A stretch of 64,000 bases of DNA from Acanthochromis polyacanthus (lineage: Eukaryota; Chordata; Actinopteri; Pomacentridae), in contig NC_067116.1 of NCBI RefSeq assembly GCF_021347895.1, forward strand, positions 42,851,628 through 42,915,627, read 5' to 3'. Every line of letters begins with the position of its first letter. Positions within the stretch are counted from its first letter, which is position 1. A program made the translations under genes and the position numbers. This document shows, piece after piece, positions 21,900 to 31,453 of the stretch. The notes beneath the pieces were generated by a model that was not told the DNA's origin, did no database searches, and saw only the letters and a program-made list of their open reading frames with translations.

Positions 21900-24800
21900 A
21901 AACATGCCATATGATGAAATAATGTAGAGCAGCCTGTGAAAACACCAGCGAGATGTTTCCTTTGGAAAAAAAATCATCATGAATTTTGTCCAAAAAAAGC
22001 CATACTATACTGTCGAAAAAAAAAGTCATTTTTTTTAACATGTTATAAAAACATGCCATATGATGAAATAATGTAGAGTAGGCCATGAAAAACACTACAG
22101 AGCACTTTTCTTTGGGAAAAAAATCATCATGAATTTTGTCCAAAAGAAATGCCTTACTATACTATGCCAAAAAAAAAGTCAGTTTTTTAACATGTTGTAA
22201 AAACATGCCATATGATGAAATAATGTAGAGTAGGCCGTAAAAAACACAATAGAGCATTTTTCTTTGGAAAAAAAATCATCATGAATTTTGTCCAAAAAAA
22301 AATGCCTTATTATATACTATGTTGAAAAATGCCATTTTTTAACATGTCGTAAAAGCATGCCATATGATGAAATAATGTAAAGTAGGCCGTGAAAAACACT
22401 ATAGAGCACTTTTCTTTGGGAAAAAAAATCATCATGAATTTTGTCCAAAAAAAAGCCTTACTATACTATGTCGAAAAAAATGTCATTTTTTTTAACATGT
22501 TGTAAAAACATGCCATATGATGAAATAATGTAAAGCAGGCCGAGAAAAACACTATAGAGCACTTTTCTTTGGGAAAAAAAATCATCATGAATTTTGTCCA
22601 AAAAAAAGCCTTACTATACTATGTCGAAAAAAATGTCATTTTTTTTAACATGTTGTAAAAACATGCCATATGATGAAATAATGTAAAGCAGGCCGAGAAA
22701 AACACCATAGAGCACTTTTCTTTGGGAAAAAAAATCATCATGAATTTCGTCCAAAAAAAAAGCCTTACTATACTATGTCGAAAAAAATGTCATTTTTTTT
22801 TAACATGTTGTAAAAACATGCCATATGATGAAATAATGTAAAGCAGGCCGAGAAAAACACCATAGAGCACTTTTCTTTGGAAAAAAAATCATCATGAATT
22901 TTGTCCAAAAAAAATGCCTTACTATACTATGTCGAAAAAAATGTCATTTTTTTTTAACATGTTGTAAAAACATGCCATATGATGAAATAATGTAAAGCAG
23001 GCCGTGAAAAACACTATAGAGCACTTTTCTTTGGGAAAAAAAATCATCATGAATTTTGTCCAAAAAAAAAGCCTTACTATACTATGTCGAAAAAAATGTC
23101 ATTTTTTTTAACATGTTGTAAAAACATGCCATATGATGAAATAATGTAAAGCAGGCCGAGAAAAACACCATAGAGCACTTTTCTTTGGGAAAAAAAATCA
23201 TCATGAATTTCGTCCAAAAAAAAAGCCTTACTATACTATGTCGAAAAAAATGTCATTTTTTTTTAACATGTTGTAAAAACATGCCATATGATGAAATAAT
23301 GTAAAGCAGGCCGAGAAAAACACCATAGAGCACTTTTCTTTGGAAAAAAAATCATCATGAATTTTGTCCAAAAAAAATGCCTTATTATATACTATGTTGA
23401 AAAATGCCATTTTTTTAACATGTCGTAAAAACATGCCATATGATGAAATAATGTAAAGTAGGCCGTGAAAAACACTATAGAGCACTTTTCTTTGGGAAAA
23501 AAAATCATCATGAATTTTGTCCAAAAAAAAGCCTTACTATACTACGTCGAAAAAAATGTCATTTTTTTTAACATGTTGTAAAAACATGCCATATGATGAA
23601 ATAATGTAAAGTACGCCGTAAAAAACACTACAGAGCACTTTTCTTTGGGGAAAAAAATCATCATGAATTTTGTCCAAAAAAAGCCATACTATACTGTCGA
23701 AAAAAAAAGTCATTTTTTTTAACATGTTATAAAAACATGCCATATGATGAAATAATGTAGAGTAGGCCATGAAAAACACTACAGAGCACTTTTCTTTGGG
23801 AAAAAAATCATCATGAATTTTGTCCAAAAGAAATGCCTTACTATACTATGCCAAAAAAAAGTCAGTTTTTTAACATGTTGTAAAAACATGCCATATGATG
23901 AAATAATGTAGAGTAGGCCGTAAAAAACACAATAGAGCATTTTTCTTTGGAAAAAAAATCATCATGAATTTTGTCCAAAAAAAAATGCCTTATTATATAC
24001 TATGTTGAAAAATGCCATTTTTTAACATGTCGTAAAAGCATGCCATATGATGAAATAATGTAAAGTAGGCCGTGAAAAACACTATAGAGCACTTTTCTTT
24101 GGGAAAAAAAATCATCATGAATTTTGTCCAAAAAAAAGCCTTACTATACTATGTCGAAAAAAATGTCATTTTTTTTAACATGTTGTAAAAACATGCCATA
24201 TGATGAAATAATGTAAAGCAGGCCGAGAAAAACACTATAGAGCACTTTTCTTTGGGAAAAAAAATCATCATGAATTTTGTCCAAAAAAAAAGCCTTACTA
24301 TACTATGTCGAAAAAAATGTCATTTTTTTTTAACATGTTGTAAAAACATGCCATATGATGAAATAATGTAAAGCAGGCCGAGAAAAACACCATAGAGCAC
24401 TTTTCTTTGGGAAAAAAAATCATCATGAATTTCGTCCAAAAAAAAAGCCTTACTATACTATGTCGAAAAAAATGTCATTTTTTTTAACATGTTGTAAAAA
24501 CATGCCATATGATGAAATAATGTAAAGCAGGCCGAGAAAAACACCATAGAGCACTTTTCTTTGGAAAAAAAATCATCATGAATTTTGTCCAAAAAAAATG
24601 CCTTACTATACTATGTCGAAAAAAATGTCATTTTTTTTAACATGTTGTAAAAACATGCCATATGATGAAATAATGTAAAGCAGGCCGTGAAAAACACTAT
24701 AGAGCACTTTTCTTTGGGAAAAAAAATCATCATGAATTTTGTCCAAAAAAAAGCCTTACTATACTATGTCGAAAAAAATGTCATTTTTTTTAACATGTTG

Positions 24801-26413
24801 TAAAAACATGCCATATGATGAAATAATGTAAAGCAGGCCGAGAAAAACACCATAGAGCACTTTTCTTTGGGAAAAAAAATCATCATGAATTTCGTCCAAA
24901 AAAAAAGCCTTACTATACTATGTCGAAAAAAATGTCATTTTTTTTAACATGTTGTAAAAACATGCCATATGATGAAATAATGTAAAGCAGGCCGAGAAAA
25001 ACACCATAGAGCACTTTTCTTTGGAAAAAAAATCATCATGAATTTTGTCCAAAAAAATGCCTTATTATATACTATGTTGAAAAATGCCATTTTTTTAACA
25101 TGTCGTAAAAACATGCCATATGATGAAATAATGTAAAGTAGGCCGTGAAAAACACTATAGAGCACTTTTCTTTGGGAAAAAAAATCATCATGAATTTTGT
25201 CCAAAAAAAAGCCTTACTATACTACGTCGAAAAAAATGTCATTTTTTTTAACATGTTGTAAAAACATGCCATATGATGAAATAATGTAAAGTACGCCGTA
25301 AAAAACACTACAGAGCACTTTTCTTTGGGGAAAAAATCATCATGAATTTTGTCCAAAAAAAGCCATGCTATACTGTCGAAAAAAAAAGTCATTTTTTTTA
25401 ACATGTTGTAAAAACATGCCATATGATGAAATAATGTAGAGTAGGCCGTAAAAAACACTATAGAGCATTTTTCTTTGGAAAAAAAATCATCATGAATTTT
25501 GTCCAAAAAAAATGCCTTATTATATACTATGTTGAAAAATGCCATTTTTTTAACATGTCGTAAAAGCATGCCATATGATGAAATAATGTAAAGTAGGCCG
25601 TGAAAAACACTATAGAGCACTTTTCTTTGGGAAAAAAAATCATCATGAATTTTGTCCAAAAAAAAGCCTTACTATACTATGCCGAAAAAAATGTCATTTT
25701 TTTTAACATGTCGTAAAAACATGCCATATGATGAAATAATGTAGAGCAGGCCGCGAAAAACACTACAGAGCACTTTTCTTTGGGAAAAAAAATCATCATG
25801 AATTTTGTCAAAAAAAAAAATGCCTTACTATACTATGTCGAAAAAAATGTCATTTTTTTTAACATGTCGTAAAAACATGCCATATGATGAAATAATGTAG
25901 AGCAGGCCGCGAAAAACACTACAGAGCACTTTTCTTTGGGAAAAAAATCATCATGAATTTTGTCAAAAAAAAAGCCTTACTATACTATGTCGAAAAAAAT
26001 GTCATTTTTTTTAACATGTTGTAAAAACATGCCATATGATGAAATAATGTAAAGCAGGCCGAGAAAAACACCACAGAGCACTTTTCTTTGGGAAAAAAAT
26101 CATCATGAATTTTGTCCAAAAGAAATGCCTTACTATACTATGCCGAAAAAAATATCATTTTTTTTAACATGTCGTAAAAACATGCCATATGATGAAATAA
26201 TGTAGAGTAGGCCGTAAAAAACACTATAGAGCATTTTTCTTTGGAAAAAAAATCATCATGAATTTTGTCCAAAAAAAATGCCTTATTATATACTATGTTG
26301 AAAAATGCCATTTTTTTAACATGTCGTAAAAACATGCCATATGATGAAATAATGTAAAGTAGGCCGTGAAAAACACCATAGAGCACTTTTCTTTGGGAAA
26401 AAAAATCATCATG

Positions 26414-26690
26414 ACCTTTTTATTAACTCAAATGAACCTGGAATTTACACTATAAAAATTAAATGGGATCAATTGAACATTGAAATATTTTTGTCTCACA
26501 CTGTTTGTGTAAAATCCAACTGGTCATAATTAAGGCGTCAGGATACAGATGTCTGATTAATTAAAAAGAAGATATATTTCCTCTGTCTCTGAGCACAAAT
26601 GTATGAGAAGAATTTCGTTTGATCATTAATTAGATAATTGCTGCACATACAGCCAGAGAGTAACACTTCAGTCAAATAAAAAATGATCAA
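26414..26690. repeat. Copy B of the dnttip2 3' flank, abruptly joined to satellite
   Basis: At 26412-26414 a satellite monomer reading ATCATCATGA switches into GACCTTTTTATTAACTCAAA, which is 3' flank sequence also found at 15698 and 29626. The two sequences share TGA at the switch point. Copy B then runs into the same satellite edge as copy A, including the SINE at 26913. Copy B therefore duplicates about 15.70-18 kb but lacks the exon. Confidence 0.9.
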
Positions 26691-28736
26691 AAATGCCATA
26701 CTATACTGTCCAATAAAAATGTCATTTTTTCAACGTGTCGTAAAAACATGCCATATGATGAAATGATGTAGAGTTGGCCATGAAAGACACGATGGAGCAG
26801 TTTTCTTGGACAAAATCATCATGAATTTTGTCCAAAAAAAAAAACGCCATACTATACTATGTCGAAAAAAAACTCATTTTTTTAACATGTCGTAAAAACA
26901 TGCCATATGATGAGGTGCCAGTATAGTTCCACAGGTTAAGTGGGCTAACCATGTATAGGGGCTGGTCCCTAATGCAGTGGCCTGGGTTTGATTCCTGCTT
27001 GTGTGGCCCTTTGCTGCATGTCTTTTCCCTCATTTCCTGTCAATCTTTCTACACTGCACCTATCTAATACAGCAGGAAAAAGGCCAAAACAATAGTAATT
27101 TAAAGAAACATGCCATATGATGAAATAATGTAGAGTAGGCCGTGAAAACACCAGCAAGCAGTTTTCTTTGAAAAAAAATCATCATGAATTTTGTCCGAAA
27201 AAAAATGCCATTTTTTCAACATGTTGTAAAAACATGCCATATGATGAAATAATGTAAAGTAGGCTGTGAAAAACACTACAGAGCACTTTTCTTTGGGAAA
27301 AAATTCATCATGAATTTTGTCCAAAAATACGCCATACTACTATGTCGAAAAAATGCCAATTTTTTCAACATGTCGTAAAAACATGCCATATGATGAAATA
27401 ATGTAAAGTAGTCCAAGAAAAACACTATAGAGCAGTTTTCTATGGAAAAAAAATCATCATGAATTTTGTCCAAAAAAAACGCCTGACTACTATGTCGAAA
27501 ATAAAAGTCATTTTTTAACATGTTGTAAAAACATGCCATATGATGAAATAATGTAAAGTAGGCCGTGAAAAACACCATAGAGCACTTTTCTTTGGGAAAA
27601 AAAATCATCATGAATTTTGTTCAAAAAAAAGCCATACTATACTATGTCGAAAAAAAAGTCAGTTTTTTAACATGTTGTAAAAACATGCCATATGATGAAA
27701 TAATGTAAAGTAGGCCGAGATAAACACTCTAGAGCAGTTTTCTTTGGAAAAACAATCATCATGAATTTTGTTCAAAAAAAAGCCATACTATATTATGTCG
27801 AAAAAAGTCATTTTTTTTAACATGTCGTAAAAACATGCCATATGATGAAATAATGTAAAGTATGCCGTAAAAAACACTATAGAGCATTTTTCTTTGGAAA
27901 AAAAATCATCATGAATTTTGTCCAAAAAAAATGCCTTATTATATACTATGTTGAAAAATGCCATTTTTTTAACATGTCGTAAAAACATGCCATATGATGA
28001 AATAATGTAAAGTAGGCTGTGAAAAACACTACAGAGCACTTTTCTTTGGGAAAAAATCATCATGAATTTTGTCCAAAAAAAAGCCTTACTATACTATGCC
28101 GAAAAAAATGTCATTTTTTTTTAACATGTTGTAAAAACATGCCATATGATGAAATAATGTAAAGTACGCCGTAAAAAACACTACAGAGCACTTTTCTTTG
28201 GGGAAAAAATCATCATGAATTTTGTCCAAAAAAAATGCCTTATTATATACTATGTTGAAAAATGCCATTTTTTTAACATGTCGTAAAAACATGCCATATG
28301 ATGAAATAATGTAAAGCAGGCCGAGAAAAACACTATAGAGCACTTTTCTTTGGGAAAAAAATCATCATGAATTTTGTCCAAAAAAAATGCCTTACTATAC
28401 TATGTCGAAAAAAATGTCATTTTTTTTAACATGTCGTAAAAACATGCCATATGATGAAATAATGTAGAGCAGGCCGCGAAAAACACTACAGAGCACTTTT
28501 CTTTGGGAAAAAAAATCATCATGAATTTTGTCAAAAAAAAAAAGCCTTACTATACTATGTCGAAAAAAATGTCATTTTTTTTTAACATGTCGTAAAAACA
28601 TGCCATATGATGAAATAATGTAAAGTAGGCAGAGAAAAACACTATAGAGCAGTTTTCTTTGGGAAAAAATCATCATGAATTTTGTCCAAAAAACACGCCA
28701 TACTATACTATGTTGAAAAAAAAGTCATTTTTTTGT
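26690..28736. repeat. 153-bp satellite, second block
   Basis: The start of this block reproduces the diverged array edge found at 15985-18000 in the same order: the SINE, then monomers with TTCATCATGAATTTTGTCC and CGCCTGACTACTATGTCG. It then passes into homogenised monomers up to 28736. This order shows that the array edge was copied together with copy B of the flank. Confidence 0.9.
26913..27105 (+). mobile_element. tRNA-derived SINE inside satellite, copy 7
   Basis: Matches copy 1 (A box TAGTTCCACAGG, TCCCTAATGCAGTGGCC), with the same unmutated AAACATGCCATATGATGA on both sides. It is the duplicate of copy 1 produced with the flank duplication. Confidence 0.85.
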
Positions 28737-28945
28737 CATAAAAAGTCATAGTTTAGTAAGGTGTCCAAAATATTGAGAAAAACAACCAACTTCAGTATGT
28801 CGTCCAAAATGAGACCAAAAACGTCAGTTTACTATGTCGTCCAACATGTCACAAAAACGTCATACTTTAGTACGTTGTCCAAATTATGACCAAAAACGTC
28901 ATAGTTCAGCATGTTGTCCAAAATGTGAAAAAATGTCATAGTTCA
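28737..28945. repeat. Degenerate remnant of the 37/38-bp array
   Basis: About five strongly diverged units (AAGTCATAGTTTAGTAAGGT, CAGTATGTCGTCCAAAATGA, ACTATGTCGTCCAACATGTC and so on) occupy the place that the large homogeneous array holds before the proximal exon copy. They probably show the older state of the repeat before expansion. Confidence 0.8.
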
Positions 28946-29217
28946 GTATGTACGTTTGCATCACATTAAACAAATCCTACATGCACTCTGTCATGCAAAG
29001 CCATGCTGTTGCACCGTGTGCTGTTTAAAGCATTGGACAAAAATGTCACAGAAGACTGAATGTGAACAGAAACTTGAAGTTTCTTTAAAAATTTTTGCCC
29101 AAAGTGTAGGTTTCAGACAGTTAGAGGTCACATTCTTTTTTCTATTTATTGCTGATGGATCCCTTTAGGAAAAAACACACACAAACATTAAATACATCAT
29201 TTTTTCTTTTTTTTCAG

Positions 29218-29314
29218 CAACAACAAGAAGCGATACCAACACATTTTGGCAGAGAAAGCAGCACAGGGAGCCGGCAAGAGGAACAGAAGGAAGAGCAAAT
29301 TCCACAGGAAGTGA
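29218..29314 (+). CDS. dnttip2: Second, intact copy of the last dnttip2 coding exon
   Basis: The acceptor (poly-pyrimidine plus CAG), the split-codon phase, all 32 residues and the TGA are preserved; the only coding difference is a synonymous Arg codon. The 3' UTR and AATAAA (29551) are preserved as well. Splicing from exon 6 (12223) to this exon would give the same protein, with a 17-kb intron containing all the satellite. It could be the ancestral exon, an alternative terminal exon, or an unused duplicate. An assembly artefact from uncollapsed haplotypes is also possible. Confidence 0.8.
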
Positions 29315-29550
29315 ATATAATGACTTGACACGACGAACACTGATGACTCTGAGAGGATTCTCATAAATACTAATATTCAGTTTTTCAACAAGATCAGAGC
29401 CTGATTTGTATTTTGGAAGTTAAAACATTTACACAAAGCTTTGCTGGATGCTGCTTGTTCAAGACTCTTCATTTATAAAGACTGAATGAGTGTGTGAACA
29501 TCAGGAAGCTGATTGTGTGAAACAGATGATCAGAGTCGGCGTGATTTAGT

Positions 29551-29556
29551 AATAAA
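29551..29556 (+). terminator. dnttip2: Polyadenylation signal AATAAA, distal dnttip2 3' end
   Basis: Conserved counterpart of the signal at 15634, at nearly the same distance after the stop codon of the distal exon copy. Confidence 0.5.
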
Positions 29557-30047
29557 CAGTCATTACTTTGTATAGTAAATATGATGTACATGCTTATATT
29601 TACAACTTTAACTTGACCTTTTTATTAACTCAAATGAACCTGGAATTTATACTATAAAAATTAAATGGGATCAATTGAACATTGAAATATTTTTGTCTCA
29701 CACTGTTTGTGTAAAATCCAACTGGTCATAATTTAAATAAAAGCTCCTCCTACAGCATGATTAAATCATCAGATGATGTGACTAAAAAGAACACAAAACT
29801 TCGCACAGTGAAACATTAGCAGCTGTAAATATGAGTGGCAGACAAAACATTACAAATTGAAGTTAACACCTCATTTCCACATAGTTTGTCAACGTGTGGA
29901 ATACTCAGACTGTGTCTTGTGGTGTTTAATGCAAGGAAAAGGATTTGATTACAGATGAAAGGATAGTCAGAGGTTACCAGTTTTTACAGAATATGTGCAC
30001 AAAGCATTACTGACACTAAAACAGAACCAATAATACATGTGAGGAGG

Positions 30048-30163
30048 TTATTCTGCCACATGTGGAGCCGGTTTAGTTAAACATATCGTCCTGTCACAAT
30101 ACATTACACTAAACCAGCTCCACATGTGGCAAAATAAGCTAGCATGGGCTAAACTAGCTTATT
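30048..30163. repeat. Overlapping fold-back structures in the copy-C-specific segment
   Basis: The arm at 30048-30077 (CTGCCACATGTGGAGC core) pairs with 30108-30137 (GCTCCACATGTGGCA core), about 30 bases with few mismatches. Its right part overlaps a second perfect hairpin, AATAAGCTAG (30133-30142) with CTAGCTTATT (30154-30163). This looks like a fold-back element or structured MITE core; no target duplication was identified. Confidence 0.65.
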
Positions 30164-30565
30164 TTCCAATTACACATGCAGATGATTTGACTGTCAACAT
30201 ATTCAAACAACCAAATAGCCTGTTAGCTACTTAATTTATCCAACTTTCTGTCATACACAGTCCAGTCCACGGCAAAAGTTAAAGTTTTCAAAATACTCAA
30301 GGGAAATTCGAGACTGAAAAACGAAGTAAACAGAAGCAGGAGTGTCGCAAACGTATCAGAGATCATAGGAATGAATGGATCTGGTTGATTTGAACACAGA
30401 ACTGTGGAAATGAGGCGTCAGGATACAGATGTGCGTCTGATTTATTAAAAAGAAGATATATTTCCTCTGTCTCTGAGCACAATATGAGAAGAATTTCATT
30501 TGATCATTAATTAGATAATTGCTGCACATATAGCCAGAGAGTAACACTTCAGTCAAATAAAAGGT

Positions 30566-31453
30566 GATGATTTACTGTGTTCCCGGCTGCAAAACACAAA
30601 ACATCGCCTACATTTAGTGTGATTCAGTATTAATTTGTGAGGAGAGCTCATAACGCTGCTGCGCTTCGTTTTATTAGCCATGATGAAAGGTTTGACTGCT
30701 GCTGTGGCAGAATGATCACATAGAGGACCTCAGTGGCACAAACACCACACGTAGTTCTGATTTTCAGCACAGAAGAGGTCTCTGTGAAACTGTCTTTTGG
30801 TTCCTGTTAGGGCTAAATCTCTTTGTGTCTCCTGCTCTTTCATTCAGGATTACTTTTGTTCCTCCTCTCCCTCAAATCTCCTCAGTCTCTTGTAGCTCCT
30901 GGCTCCCAGCAGTGGCTCTTGGCTACCTTCTTGTCTCTCCTTTGTGTTGTGAGAGATGAGCCCTTAACAGCTGCAGCTTACATCCACTACGTCTCCTTCC
31001 CACACACACACTTTAAGAAAAAAACTGGCTCTTTATACCCGAGCCAATTTCACACACAGCTTTGGAGAAATTAGACGACGTCTCTGTTTGGTTTCGCCAT
31101 CGGGGCATTTTAAAATACAGCCCAGCTGATGGGTGGGAGGGAAGCTGCTGCTGCTGCTACGCTTTTGAATGTAACCCCTGCAAATTTCCTGCCTTTTCAA
31201 AGAGCGACGGCGGCTGACGCTGCTCAGCGCACGATGGGGAGGTTTGAGATTTACATGAACATGAAAGGGAGATAAATTAAGACACATGTGTGAGCCGGTT
31301 CCACTCACAGAGCGATAAAATCTCGAGGTTAAGGCGTGTTAATGTCTGTAGCCTCGATACAAATGGAATACTGAAGGTAAAAGACTATTAGTGCAGCTGG
31401 TTTAACAGTGAAAACTCCTAAATATTTGGTCACTTTGTGATCAGAACGGCAGG
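30566..31453. other. Intergenic gap between dnttip2 and spata6 3' ends
   Basis: No exon or recognisable repeat was identified. The two genes converge here. It presumably holds the spata6 3' UTR (minus strand, below 31454), but I see no AATAAA on the minus strand until about 30675. Short open frames have no family resemblance. Confidence 0.5.

Larger units (their letters stand above)
15985..26413. repeat. 153-bp satellite array with higher-order structure
   Basis: A monomer of about 153 bp repeats head to tail. Its parts in order are AACATG(T/C)(T/C)GTAAAAACATGCC, ATATGATGAAATAATGTA(A/G)AG, CACTATAGAGCACTTTTCTT, ATCATCATGAATTTTGTCC and ACTATACTATGTCG. Diagnostic variants recur at multiples of the monomer: AAAAGCATGCC occurs at 22351, 24034 and 25562, giving spacings of 1683 (11 x 153) and 1528 (10 units). 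The first 2 kb (16.0-18.0 kb) is more diverged than the rest, as expected of an array edge. Minus-strand open frames such as MDKIHDDFF... pass through many monomers because the period is divisible by three; I do not regard them as genes. Confidence 0.95.
28945..30565. repeat. Copy C of the segmental duplication (intron end, last exon, 3' flank)
   Basis: TCAGTATGTACGTTTGCATC onward matches 14967 onward, through the last exon and 3' flank to CAACTGGTCATAATT at 29733. The match resumes at GGCGTCAGGATACAG near 30417 and ends near 30565. Between these points copy C has about 690 bases absent from copies A and B. Relative to A it lacks about 70 bases of intron near 29030. Beyond 30565 the sequence is unique, so C is probably the original 3' end of the locus. 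Confidence 0.88.

Noticed and set aside
17741..28343. Many minus-strand open frames of 60-168 codons reading MDKIHDDFF...FHHMACF and similar
   Set aside because: They are translations of the 153-bp satellite. The period is 51 codons, so a frame open in one monomer stays open in the next. They have no splice sites, no domain and no start-site context, and the frame is broken at each monomer length change.
15985..28736. Centromeric satellite with a CENP-B box
   Set aside because: No TTCG....A..CGGG motif in the monomer, and the array is only about 12 kb and lies between single-copy genes. Higher-order structure alone does not make it centromeric.
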